A DNA stretch of 64,000 nucleotides from Aristolochia californica (lineage: Eukaryota > Streptophyta > Magnoliopsida > Piperales > Aristolochiaceae): positions 22,429,227 through 22,493,226 of the forward strand of contig JARWKL010000012.1 of NCBI GenBank assembly GCA_029961685.1, in the 5' to 3' direction. Below the pieces are notes generated by a model. The model was not told the origin of the DNA and ran no database searches. It saw only the letters and a program-made list of their open reading frames with translations. The position numbers and the translations under genes were made by a program. Shown here one piece after another: positions 10,899-22,100 of this stretch (position 1 is the first letter of the stretch; each line of letters starts with the position of its first letter).

Positions 10899-11130
10899 AC
10901 ACAAAAGTCAAATTATGTACTAAAGAGTAGACTCTTCCTAGTGGGGCTCAATACCCTTTTTTTCTATCGAAACCTTATGTTTTCCTGGGTGTTGACACCC
11001 ACTTTTCTTTTAGCTATGACAAAAGTCAATTCCTTTTATAGAGATCAACTCATTTGCTCCTTTTTCACTCTATGCTCAATTCCCTTTTGTCTTTTCACAT
11101 CAAGGCTTTATCTTTCTTGTTGACTTGCTT
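10899..11130. repeat. Degenerate ~115 bp tandem repeat, units right of the gypsy element
   Basis: Two diverged units, about 10899-11006 and 11019-11126. Each starts caaaagtcaa and ends near gttgac, and both resemble the unit ending at 5460. Shared short phrases (agtcaattcctt, gtcaaatcct) recur throughout. Confidence 0.45.
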
Positions 11131-11853
11131 GACTTCTATTCATGAGCTCAACTCCTTCTACCTTTAGCCTTTCAATTCTTCAATTTTCAAATTGAAGTAG
11201 TTTATTTTTTACTTTGTGATATACTCCTTTTGTCCATTTTGCTTTTCTTTCCACTTTTGGGTTGACTTTTTACACTAAATGATTCTTCATTTCTCATGTT
11301 TGGTCATACAAAGGATATTTGAATTATGTGCTTCCTGGCATGAGTTGCTCTACCTCTAGTCCTCAATAGCGAAAAAATATAACCAAAGCCCTGCTCCTCG
11401 ATTCTCCTCTCAATGGAACAAAAAAGGGAATGTTAAAAAAGAGAATGTTGAAGAACCGTAAGTACAATATTGATATTTTTAAGAGAGAGAAAGATGCCAG
11501 TTTAACCTTAATACTAGTTAATTATTTTTTAATTTCATATATGCAGTTGAAGTTTATGTCGTCAATCACCAAAAGTCAGGAAGAAATCTTTGATTTATTC
11601 AGCAGAATAAGATATTTCAGTCTTCTTGGATCTTTCGAGCCCCATAGCCTATGTCTCACTCCCTTTACGATGCCGATGGTACTGTAGAGCCTTCCAATCC
11701 GCTCGGGTTCTGCTCTATTAGTGGATTCCCAAAAAGCGGAAAAATCACAAGCGAGTTTGCTGGAGCATCAAGTCCGCGCAGTCCAGACTCTAGAGAACCC
11801 CATCTCTTTACCAACTCCTCACCTCCAGAATTACGATCAGGGATCGAGAGGGC
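11131..11853. other. Spacer and presumed leader of the FAD-oxidoreductase gene
   Basis: AT-rich repeat remnant to about 11600, then more balanced sequence leading into the monooxygenase-like gene. No credible coding region was seen. Confidence 0.35.
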
Positions 11854-13763
11854 ATGGAGAACGGAAGAGGGACGAGTAGATACTGTAAGCCAAAAGCCGT
11901 GGTGGTGGGCGGGAGCATAGCAGGACTCTCCTGTGCACACGCGCTAATTTCTGCGGGTTGGGATGTGGTGGTTCTGGAGAAAACCGAGGCGCCTCCGACG
12001 GGCAGTCCCACCGGTGCAGGCCTGGGCCTCGACCCTCTCGCCTGCCGCTTCCTCCATTCATGGCTCCCCCAGCCACAAATTCTCCTAGATGCCACCTTAC
12101 CTCTTGCAATCGACCAGGTACTTTTGTTGATTCTACCCCTTGATATTCGAATTTACCTACTTGACAGTTAGTACTACATTGGCCTCAGTTGATTCTCCGA
12201 CGGAACACTCTTCCTTACTCCTACATATTGTCTCATGTCTAGTGATGGCCTGAGATATTTCAGTCTTGGATTTTTGTTCCGACCGAGAGTGATACGATGA
12301 TTGTTATATTCTACTTCAAAATCACCATTTTTGGGGGAAGTACAAATGGAAATCCTGGAATCCAGCGCTTGGCCCGTCAAGAGCTCGGAACAGAAATTAT
12401 TATTCGTGGGAAGGTGATGCCTTTTTTTTTTCCGTTCCTCACAAAAATTAGCTCTGTGAGCAGAACCAAGCAACTGATAGCGAGAAGAAGATCAGCTGGA
12501 CACTGGCGAGAGATGAACAATTCAATTTTCGAGCTGCGCATTGGGCAGACCTTCATGGCCTTCTGTACAGAGCTTTGCCACCGGGTGTTGTTCAATGGGG
12601 TCACCTGGTCCTGTCTTTCCAAATTATGCCGGATCACGCCTCGGTTAGAGTTGATGCCAACGTTCTCCCTACAAATGAAACTGTGGAGATTACAGGGGAT
12701 CTACTAATCGCCGCAGATGGGTGCCTCTCTGCTATTCGTAGAAGATTTCTACCTGATCTTAAACTGAGGTTAGTAACTTGATCCCTTTCACCCTCCCCCT
12801 CTTCCTCACATCCCCGTCCAAAAAGTTTATTCACTTAGAACTTTGATGTATTTCCCTATTGCCTATTGGTGCTGTGATTCACCTTAAAATTCGTGGTTCA
12901 ATTCACCTTGATGAACGCGAGTGGAAGTTTACGACTGCATTCTCCTTTGACTAATGCAGGTATTCGGGTTACTGCGCATGTAGGGGAGTTCTTGATTTTT
13001 CAGGAAACGAGAACTCTGACACCATTACAGGCCTCCGTAGGGCTTATCCTGACCTTGGAAATTGCTTATATTTTGATCTAGCCTCTGGCTCTCATTCTGC
13101 ATTTTACGAGCTTCCAAACAAAAGGATCAATTGGATTTGGTATATCAATCAACCCGAACCAGAATTTGAGGTATGGATGCCATCCTTTACTGTTTTTATC
13201 TTCCTGAAGTTGAATCTCCGCATAGTCGAAACTTGTAGGGGCACTCAATTTCCTCATTACAGGGACATTCGGTGACCATGAAAGTTACCCCCGAAATGAT
13301 TGAGAAGATCCACCAAGAGGCCGACAAAATCTGGATTCCTGAATTGGCCAGGGTCATGCAAGAAACCAAGGACCCGTTCATCAACGTCATATATGATGCC
13401 GATCCTCTTCCTCGGTTATTCTGGGATAATGTGGTCTTGGTAGGAGACGCCGCTCATCCTACATCCCCCCATGGCCTGAGGAGCACAAACATGTCGATCA
13501 TGGACGCGGGAATCTTGGGCCAGTGTCTTCAGAAATGGGGTCTCGACAAACTGGGTTCCGCTCTCGAAGAATTTGAATCCATCAGACTCCACGTTGTTGC
13601 AAAGCAAATCTTATACTCACGGAGACTGGGTCGGATTAAACAGGGCTTAGTTTTTGATAACGATAATAAGATATTTGATCCCAAGAATGTTTCTTCGGAG
13701 GACTGCAAGGAGCTTCGGCAGAGAAACATGCCGTTCTTTGAACGTGTACCCTTTCCTAGCTGA
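11854..13763 (+). CDS. FAD-dependent monooxygenase-like oxidoreductase, four exons
   Basis: Coding exons are 11854-12117, 12464-12768, 12960-13170 and 13263-13763, all with GT-AG borders that keep frame, giving about 426 residues. The N-terminus has the FAD-binding dinucleotide fold (AVVVGGSIAGLSCA, residues about 15-28, a G-x-G-x-x-G variant). Exon 2 holds the DG motif (LLIAADGCLSAIRR), and exon 4 holds the GD motif with FAD contacts (VGDAAHPTSPHGLR). These three motifs in this order are those of class A flavoprotein hydroxylases. From memory the closest Arabidopsis match is At5g11330, an uncharacterised FAD/NAD(P)-binding family member, with which it shares the residues on both sides of intron 1. 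The substrate is unknown. No targeting peptide or membrane anchor is evident. Confidence 0.88.
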
Positions 13764-14349
13764 TTTAATTCCTGATTCTGCAGTTGTAATTGTTCTCTTC
13801 TCCTGTCTTTTTTTCCTGTTCTGATCTTATTGAATGTAAAACCGAATCTAGAACTAATTAACAGAAATCTAGTGCAAAAGAGGAATTGAATCACATTGGT
13901 GTTTGCAGTTACTCAATTTTGATCCGAGAACTAGTTGAAGTGATATCACAGAATCAACTCTCTCTCCCCAAAGATGTAAAGTTGGCTTGCCATACTAGAT
14001 TTGAGATTAACATTAAAAACTGAGTATATCAACTATTATCACAGTTAAGTGTTCTTCAGTTTTTTTTATATAATTATAATTAGTCGAGGTCCCACGAAGT
14101 TGCTTTCTTTCAGAAACGAAGATGAAGTAAATTACCTGCCCAGAAAACTAAAATGATTTGTCAATGAATTGCTAAACGCCCAAAGTGTCTGAAGAATAAA
14201 TATGAACTGTAACAGTCATCCAGTTGACTGGAAGGTCGATGAACAATTTAACATTTTCCTTTTTTATGTTCTTTAAAACCAGATTATTTCACCGATCCAA
14301 TTGCGATTTTCTGGAATAGTACATTTAACACGAAGGAAATTTTTACCGA
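13764..14349. other. Intergenic, converging 3' ends
   Basis: About 590 bp between the ends of two convergent genes. It should hold both 3' untranslated regions. Nothing else was recognised. Confidence 0.5.
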
Positions 14350-15318
14350 TTACGAATCCCCTTGCTTTGGTCCGTATCTTTCGACTCTCTCGTCGATCCA
14401 CTCTCTCATGTCCTTCAGGACTCTCTCGCTGTTCTCGTCCAGCTCCCCCTGTATCAAAGAATGGTACATCCCTTCGTACAGCTTCAGCGTCTTGTCGTCG
14501 CTCGACGCCTTTTCATACAACATCTTGGACGACTCTGGGGACGCCACGCCGTCGTCCGTTCCGTGAGCCGTCAGAAACGGCGCCGTCACTCGCTGGAAGT
14601 TGACTTGTATGTATTCGCACACTCGGAGCAGCTCTCTCATCGTTCCCACGCGAGGAGTCCCGGTGTACCGTCTCGGATTTCCCGCGATGATCTTCAGCTT
14701 TTCCGGATCCTTGATGGACTTCCCCACCATCTTCTTGTCAGGCATGGCGGCCCAGGTGTCGGCAAGCCCGAACAGCAGCCCATAAGCGAAGAGGCGGAGC
14801 CTGGAAGGTTTCATGTCTTCAGGCATGACGAAGAGGGGAGCCGAGAAGATGAGCCCCGTCCACGTCCCCGGCTCCGATTGGAAGTACATCAACATAGTTG
14901 CGGCGCCGCCCGCTGACTCGCCCAGGAGAAACGCCGGGAGGTGGGCGTAGGACTCACGCTTACGCACGCTGAGGAAGAAAAACAGCGAAGTGGCGGCGAT
15001 CTTCTCCATGTCGCCCAGGTAGCAGCGAAGGCCTTCGGACCGCCCGTGGCCGAGCATATCGGCGGCGTACACGGCATAGCCCCACTGCGCGTAGGCGATA
15101 CAGATCTTTTGGAAGAGCCAACCAGTGTCAGAGCCGTAGCCGTGGGTCATATAAACGGTACCCTTGATTGGGTGATCTAACGGCAGGAATTCTTGCGTGA
15201 AGATCTTCCCATTAGGGGTGTCGGCGTAGGATTTGGTGTTTTTAACGCGCTGCGAGGTGTAGTACTCCTCTTCCGGCATGTCTCCCCAGAAGTTTGGTGG
15301 CGGTGGTTCTGACGTCAT
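14350..15318 (-). CDS. CSE: Caffeoylshikimate esterase (alpha/beta hydrolase)
   Basis: A single-exon 322-residue protein very close to Arabidopsis CSE (At1g52760, also called LysoPL2), the cytosolic enzyme that hydrolyses caffeoyl shikimate to caffeate in lignin synthesis. It opens with PPPPNFWGDMPEEEYYTS, like CSE. The nucleophile elbow is GESAG (Ser135), the oxyanion-side HGYGSD motif is at about 59-64, the acid is Asp256 in HGTDDGV, and the catalytic His286 is in MYHSLIQGE. CSE has GESMGG where this protein has GESAGG, and GHGRSDG where this has GHGRSEG. Both are conservative but near the active site. The lid region (LFAYGLLFGLADTWAAMPD) is retained. The gene is divergent from the PPR gene at 15728, and the shared 409-bp interval contains lignin-type AC elements. 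A monoacylglycerol lipase-like paralogue is the alternative reading. Confidence 0.9.
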   Translation of the reverse strand: MTSEPPPPNFWGDMPEEEYYTSQRVKNTKSYADTPNGKIFTQEFLPLDHPIKGTVYMTHGYGSDTGWLFQKICIAYAQWGYAVYAADMLGHGRSEGLRCYLGDMEKIAATSLFFFLSVRKRESYAHLPAFLLGESAGGAATMLMYFQSEPGTWTGLIFSAPLFVMPEDMKPSRLRLFAYGLLFGLADTWAAMPDKKMVGKSIKDPEKLKIIAGNPRRYTGTPRVGTMRELLRVCEYIQVNFQRVTAPFLTAHGTDDGVASPESSKMLYEKASSDDKTLKLYEGMYHSLIQGELDENSERVLKDMREWIDERVERYGPKQGDS

Positions 15319-15396
15319 CGCGGCTGCCTTTAGACGATGGACGGATCGGAGGAGGGGTTGGATCTCGGGGATAAAGAGGAAGGACCTCCTAGGGGT

Positions 15397-15404
15397 TTTA
15401 AAAG
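15397..15404 (-). promoter_or_regulatory. Candidate TATA box of CSE
   Basis: The palindromic ttttaaaa lies about 80 bp upstream of the CSE start codon, a spacing that would leave a leader of roughly 50 nt. It is the best TATA-like match in the short upstream region. Placed by sequence only. Confidence 0.4.
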
Positions 15405-15454
15405 TGGACCGCTGCGGGGAGAGAAGCGGTTTTGGGAAGGAAAGAGTGGTTTAT

Positions 15455-15500
15455 ACCAACCCTGTTCTGGTTTTGGCGGGTAGGAGTTGGTGTACCAACT
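15455..15500. promoter_or_regulatory. Cluster of three AC elements (MYB sites)
   Basis: Matches to the lignin-gene AC/SMRE consensus ACC(A/T)A(A/C)(C/T) occur at 15455-15461 (ACCAACC, plus strand), 15485-15491 (ACCAACT, minus strand) and 15494-15500 (ACCAACT, plus strand). They lie 137-182 bp upstream of the CSE start. MYB46/83 and MYB58/63-type factors bind such sites in phenylpropanoid promoters. Confidence 0.6.
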
Positions 15501-15727
15501 TCCTGGTGGTGGGGGCCACGGCGCACCACGTTGAAGTCTTCTTTGATAGAGGATCAGAACACACGAAATGGAAACCCATTGTCCTTTTGCTTTTCTTAAA
15601 GATAAGTCTGGTAGATCGAATTGTCCTTAATTGCCGAGAAGTACAGGTTCTAGACTGGGAGGAGGTAGCCGAGACTAGCCGTTATTAACTGAGACGAGCA
15701 CACGATTTAAGTTTTTGAAAGTTCTAC

Positions 15728-17698
15728 ATGCTTTCTCCCATCCGGAAACCTAGGATATTCACTAGACTCACCAAAGACAAATGTCTTTCTCTTCTTGAAA
15801 ATTGCAGTAGCCTGAAAGAACTGAAGCAAATCCAGTCGCAGGTCTTCAGGGCAGGTCTACACCACAACAAGGATGCTCTAAACAGGATGATGTCTTTCTG
15901 CACAGACCCTCAATTTGGGTGCTTAACCTATGCGGAGAAAATCTTTAGGAACATCCAGAACCCATCCCTGTTCATATATAATTTGTTGATTAAAGCATTT
16001 ACTAAGAAGGGTAGAATGAAAAGTACCCTTCAGTTGTTCGACAAGTTGAGGTGGGGTGGCCTTTCGCCTGATAATTTCACGTTTCCTTTTGTTTTAAAGG
16101 CAATGGGTTGCTTGAAGCTGGTTTCCGAAGGACAGAAGATCCATGGTTTTATTGTAAAGCGTGGGATGGAATTCGATGCATATGTGAGGAACTCACTGAT
16201 GGACATGTACTCTGAACTAGACTGTGTCGAATACCAAACGAAGTTGTTTGATGAAATGCCTGACAGAGATTTAATATCTTGGAATGTAATGATTTCTGGG
16301 TTTGTCAAATGTGGGAAATTTGAAGAAGCAATCGCAGTTTTCCTGCAGATGGAAAAGGAAGGGGTGGGATACGACGAAGCTACTTTAGTTAGCACTCTTT
16401 CTGCTTCTTCTGCCATTAGAGATGTGGAGTTGGGCAAGCGAATCCACCATTATATGGACGAAAAGCTGGAATTTAGTATTGTTCTTGGGAATGCATTGCT
16501 TGATATGTATTCCAAGTGTGGCTACGTTAGTCTGGCTCGTAAATTTTTTGAAGAGATGCCCATGAGAAACGTGATCTCTTGGACTAGTATGGTGTCTGGG
16601 TATGCAAATTGTGGTCAGCTGGATGAGGCTAGAAATCTCTTTGAAAGGAGCCCAACGAGAGATGTAATTCTGTGGACTGCTATGATTAATGGGTACGTGC
16701 AATTCAGCAAATTTGGCGAGGCCCTGGATTTGTTCAGAGAGATGCAGATTAAAGGGATCAAACCAGATAAGTATACAGTTGTGAGTCTTCTGACCGTTTG
16801 TGCCCATCTGGGAGCACTAGAGCAAGGAAAGTGGATCCATGAATACATAGAAGACAATATAAGTATAACAGACTCTTTTGTTGGCACTGCTCTCGTTGAC
16901 ATGTATGCAAAATGTGGATGCATAGAGAAGTCTTTAGAAGTATTTAGCAAAATGGATAGGAAAGATACAGCATCCTGGGCAGCAATTATTTGTGGTCTTG
17001 CCATGAATGGGGAAACAAATAAAGCTTTGAATTTGTTCACTGAGATGACTGAGTCAGGAGTAAAACCTGACAATATCACCTTCATCGGCATTTTAAGTGC
17101 ATGTAATCATGGGGGTTTAGTGGAGGATGGTCGGAGATATTTTGATTCCATGAAGAGGGTTTATCAGATAGAACCCAAGTTAGAACACTATGGCTGTTTT
17201 GTTGATCTACTTGGCAGGGCAGGTCTGTTAGCAGAGGCAGAGTTCTTGATAGAGAAAATCCCAAATGATGAGCACGCATTACCACTGTGGGTCTCCTTAC
17301 TTGGGGCTTGTAGGATCCATGGAAATGTTGAGGTAGGTGAAAGATTGGCAAAACGGCTTGGAGACATCAAATCTTGTAACTCAGGTATGTATACACTGAT
17401 GGCCAACATTTATGCAGCAGCTGAGAAGTGGGAAGATGTGACCAAGTTGAGAAGGAAGATGAAGGATCTTGGAGTCAAGAAGACCCCTGGCTGTAGTTCG
17501 ATTGTAGTGAATGGCATAATACATGAGTTCCTTGTCGGAGATACTTCACATCCACAGTCAAGAGGGATTTATTCTCTCTTGAGCTGTATAGCCAGATCAA
17601 TGGACTCAGAGGAGGAATTATTCGACTTAACAACCCTGCTGTTTTCAGCTGATAATTCAGCAGAAACTAGAACAAAGAACAGATGGAAGACGTGGTGA
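15728..17698 (+). CDS. PLS-class PPR protein, E-type
   Basis: An intronless 656-residue pentatricopeptide-repeat protein. Tandem repeats run from about residue 80 to 520 with the usual P, L and S alternation (for example YNLLIKAFTKKGRMKSTLQ, SWNVMISGFVKCGKFEEAI). They are followed by E/E+ motifs (KKTPGCSSI, HEFLVGDTSHPQ) and then a short divergent tail without a DYW deaminase domain. Proteins of this type bind specific organellar transcripts and recruit a deaminase in trans for C-to-U editing. From memory the best match is Arabidopsis At1g31430, with which it shares wording such as LFERSP..DV.LWTAM and GALEQGKWIH. The N-terminus is compatible with an organelle-targeting peptide, but plastid and mitochondrion cannot be told apart here. 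Confidence 0.9.
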   Translation: MLSPIRKPRIFTRLTKDKCLSLLENCSSLKELKQIQSQVFRAGLHHNKDALNRMMSFCTDPQFGCLTYAEKIFRNIQNPSLFIYNLLIKAFTKKGRMKSTLQLFDKLRWGGLSPDNFTFPFVLKAMGCLKLVSEGQKIHGFIVKRGMEFDAYVRNSLMDMYSELDCVEYQTKLFDEMPDRDLISWNVMISGFVKCGKFEEAIAVFLQMEKEGVGYDEATLVSTLSASSAIRDVELGKRIHHYMDEKLEFSIVLGNALLDMYSKCGYVSLARKFFEEMPMRNVISWTSMVSGYANCGQLDEARNLFERSPTRDVILWTAMINGYVQFSKFGEALDLFREMQIKGIKPDKYTVVSLLTVCAHLGALEQGKWIHEYIEDNISITDSFVGTALVDMYAKCGCIEKSLEVFSKMDRKDTASWAAIICGLAMNGETNKALNLFTEMTESGVKPDNITFIGILSACNHGGLVEDGRRYFDSMKRVYQIEPKLEHYGCFVDLLGRAGLLAEAEFLIEKIPNDEHALPLWVSLLGACRIHGNVEVGERLAKRLGDIKSCNSGMYTLMANIYAAAEKWEDVTKLRRKMKDLGVKKTPGCSSIVVNGIIHEFLVGDTSHPQSRGIYSLLSCIARSMDSEEELFDLTTLLFSADNSAETRTKNRWKTW

Positions 17699-19182
17699 AC
17701 TTCCAAGTTGTCCGAGGAGATGAGAGGAAAAGAGAAAAATTAAAATATGTTCAGTTGAATTCTTCAATTTTCTTATTACTTTATTAGATCCTTACGGATC
17801 CTGGGATTCATTCAACCCGACAAGCAATATGGAATGCACTGGAAGTGGGTAATGGAAGGAGATATGCCTAGAAACCATTGTGTTTCTTTTAACCATTTCT
17901 TGCTTGATTTGCATAATTGCATTTTAAAGATATCCAAAGATGAAAAAACAACAAGAATTCTATTGGGGTCAGGCTGCAAATTCTCCTCACAAGGCATTTT
18001 GGGAAGTCTAACAAGAATCTTAGATCAATCACTGCGTGGCTACTAAAATAGAACGATTTATTATGTAGCATGTGATTACAGATACAGAGCACTACTCGTA
18101 GGTCAATGGGATACAAATATGCAAACATGGTGAAGCAGAGAGTTTCAGCTTTTGCCTTTTCAGTGAAATCAAATTTCCAGAGACGGGAATCTTAGAGTAA
18201 GATACAGGTCTTACTATATCAATAACCAAGTTTATAGGAAACTAGATGGACAACGAATGAAGAGGGTAAAGAGATGAAATGTACAAGTTTAGGGTTACAA
18301 GATACCATAGTTTTTCAACGGGGAGGGTCGACCTGCTACTCGGCTGGATTGGTCTCACCCCTTCTTTTTGGGCATGTCCACTCCAACCCTCCCTGAGTCC
18401 AGCCTTGAACTCGGGCTGGGTGACGACCCAATCCCGGGTCAGAAAACCACGCAAGAAACTGAAGTCCAAGACCAAATGGACGCTGTATCATGTAGTGTAA
18501 CAGCCAAAACCTTCAATATAACACTCAAAGCCAATGGAAGAGGGTCTAATTTTTTTTATAGAAGCAGATGACCCATTATCTATATCCGTCCAAGTTCCAA
18601 CTGAGCCATACTACTCTTTAACTGAGAGAAGAAGATGACATAAACGGAGGAATACTGATCTGCCACACCTAGCAGTTACATATAGTAGCTTCTAGCACAA
18701 TAAGTACCAATTTATTAACCACAATAAAATCATAATTTTTTATTAACTGAATAATATTTAAGAATGTTCAAAATCACTCCAAGACAGTTATGATAATAAC
18801 TAAAGTGCAAATCAATTTATTGAATATATGCATCAGAGTTTCGACTTCAGAAATACTTGTACAATAAATCATTCACGCTGATGCAGATTTCCTAAATTGA
18901 GCCTTATTGGAAAATGCATGTTGCTTTTTTGCTGACGAGACTAAAAAACCAATGCTGGTAATGATGCATAAAACCAATGCACTGGGAACGAACCAAAAAG
19001 GGTTTCCTACATAAACTAGTGCACTGTCATGAACCAACCAGAACAAAACTTAGTTCCAAAATCCAGTACAGATACAGAAATGTAGAGAAATTTTCCATTG
19101 AAGACCGAGCACATCCATCTATTAATTCAAAACACTTACGATGGCCAAAACACTAGTACATCCACCTATTAATACAAAACAC
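17699..19182. other. Intergenic between the PPR and VHA-c'' genes
   Basis: About 1.5 kb between convergent genes. A GC-richer island at about 18310-18450 (gggagggtcgacctgctac onward, with a cccgggtca/tgacgaccc near-palindrome) looks like a piece of a repeat but was not identified. No gene is supported. Confidence 0.4.
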
Positions 19183-22100
19183 TTACGATGTCTTTGCCGG
19201 CCACGTCGCTTGAGCTGACATAATGATCCCGACAATAACTCCAAACAGCCCAAGTGCACTTCCGAAGATTTCAATCACCAAAATCTTTACAAAGAGTGAG
19301 GAATTCTGAGCATCAGATAATGCACAACTGCTTCCAATAACTCCCACACAAATCCTATTGATAGATAACACAAAGTTCAACAACACATACAGAACAACCA
19401 TATAAAAGCAAACGTTAGTGATACAAAATCAAGAAAAATATTATAAATCACCATCTCCATCTTCTACAACATACTTAATTTAATTAAAATTGAAGTTAAA
19501 ACATACCCGCAGACAAGATTCGCAAAGCCCACAATGATGCCAGAACAAAAGATTGCATACCCAGCTCTGAGAGACTCCGGGGCATACATTTTCGATGAAG
19601 GAACACTCTCTAACTTGGTTTGTAAAATAATTGCCACAATGACTCCATAAATAGCAACAGCCTCACAGAAAATAACACTGAAACAGAAAACAGAACAGAA
19701 AAGGTAAATCCACACAACTTGCATGGGAAAAGCCAATACAACATTCAAACTATAAGAAACAAAACATAGGGAAAAAATACCAAACAAAAAAAAAAAAAAC
19801 AAAGAAAAAAGTTAAAACTGCAATGTTAAATCACCTATACGATGCAGATGCAATCAACAAACCCATCATTCAACAAGCTAGCAGAGTTAAAATAGTTATG
19901 CAATGAGGATGAGATTCATCAACAGTTGGAGCGAACAGAGAGTGCATTTGATAACTTTTTATCTGCAGTCATACTCAATAATATTGGTGTTAAAATTGCA
20001 AATTCCTTTGCTTTTGCCTGTCTATTAATCATATGAAAACGGAATAGCCCAAGCTTTGCAGGAATCTTTAAAAGTCCAACATTACAGAAAAGCAACAGAC
20101 CCTAGGTCACCATACTATCAGTACACCCAGTTAAAATTGTTATGCAAGTGCATGAGAATCATCAACAGTTGGCAAGTATGGAGGGTCCATTTGGTAACTC
20201 TTTATCTGCAATCTTACTTATCTCCATTGGGGTAAAAATTGCAAATTTCCCATGCTTTTAAGGTTAGCAGAACTCTTTATCGATCTCACAGAAGTCCAAT
20301 ACAGAAAGGATTACATGGTTCACATTGGCTAGTTTAACTGGGATGAACCAGAACCACTCCAAATTCAGTATGTAACATATCTTAAAAAATTGAAGACTAA
20401 TGAACAAAAAGAAAGCTAGCCTAATCTAGTGATATGATAATTGTTCTATTTGAAAAGAGATATTTTTAAAATTTCAAAGTAAGATGAACATAACTGTTGA
20501 ATCAGGAAAGGACTTCACCTGAATACTGATTCATCTAACTGAATCCAAAATGAGAGGAACCGGTAGTTTCAATTCCTTCAATTTGCACATAATTTGGAAT
20601 TTCAGATAACATGGAGTCTTAAGGTATTAGTCATGTGGGTCCACGAAATCCAGTTTTTCAATCCATGAACTTCCAGTTAACAAATTGAAAATAAAAGATA
20701 ATTGCAGTTATGATCTCCTATAAACATCCTCTCTGGCAGCGCCAACTTGGATCATCTCAAAGGACAAGGTATGAATTGTGTTAGACCCTTAGCTCAGTGA
20801 CATTCATGGTATTTGTCAGATCCAAATTTTAGGAAGTTTTATAGAAACTAAAAAAATAATTTTTTATATAAAATTGTGAATGATTTATTAAAAGACAACA
20901 GGAATTTCACAGAGGGCTGGGAGAGCCCTTAAGCCTCCAGAGGAAGAGGGAGGGATCTGCCCACAGTGATATATTGACAGGAGATACCCTCCTTAGTAAA
21001 AGAGTCAACAATGCAATTAGCATTACTTAAGGTATGATTCCAAGATATCTACAAAAAAATTACCCTCCTAAGAAGGTAGGCCCAATAAACTCTTGTTGTA
21101 GTATTCAACTGAAAGCAGTTAATACCTCGACTAAGCATGTTGTAGTCGTAGTCTCTCCAGGAAATTGTTGCTATGTGATCTCATGCTTTGTTTTTATCTA
21201 GCTATAATAACCAGTTGGCACATTAGTTAAGAAATTTACTGTCTGTCATCCAACATTTTACAGGAACTGTAAAAAAGAGTGATGCTCATCATGAATTCTT
21301 GGGCACGGTTCAACAATTTCATTCTTAGGCCTTGATTATAAGAACTGGGTTTAAGAATATTTCAATTCAAAATTTACTGATATGGAAATCATTCTTCTCT
21401 TTGTGAACCCTCAATCACATCTATCAAAAAGCATGGCTTGCTCCAACATATGGGCCACATCTATATACTGCTTTCTTGTTCATCAGCTGGTGCACTTCCA
21501 CATATCTGCTGGAACTACAAACTTTAGGAGCTCTTGAAGAGAACAAAAATTTCTGTTTTCAACTTAAAAACTATATCTCAACAACTATAGACACACACTT
21601 CAACACTAAAACAGGCAGAACTAACTAACATAGACTTGAATACAAGGAACTTGTGACTGGCTTTAGTTTCTTTTGAAAGATTAGTAACTGGCTTCAATTG
21701 AATGGTTATGACATCAAAGCCAACACTATAGCGATCTGCATTTACTTCAAGCAGCTCAAAGAAGTAACAATTGCAGGAAATTTTCACAATAGCAGCACAT
21801 TTGCAATCTTAAATATGTCTACGACCAAACAGATTATTGTTAGAATAATCATGACACATAGTCTTGATATTGAGAAGAAAACGAATAGTACCAGTGGCAT
21901 TAGAAATAAAAAAGAAGACAAACAAAGGGATTAGGCAATTAAAATTACTCACCTAATGAGATTCTTGGAAGTAATACGAGGAGCTTTGATCGCGGCTCCA
22001 ATCAAACTGCTGCCAGTAATATATATTCCCCTAAACAAGCAAAGCGGAAGGAAATACATCATAGTTGTTAAATTAAGAAATTATCAGACCCAAGAGCTAC

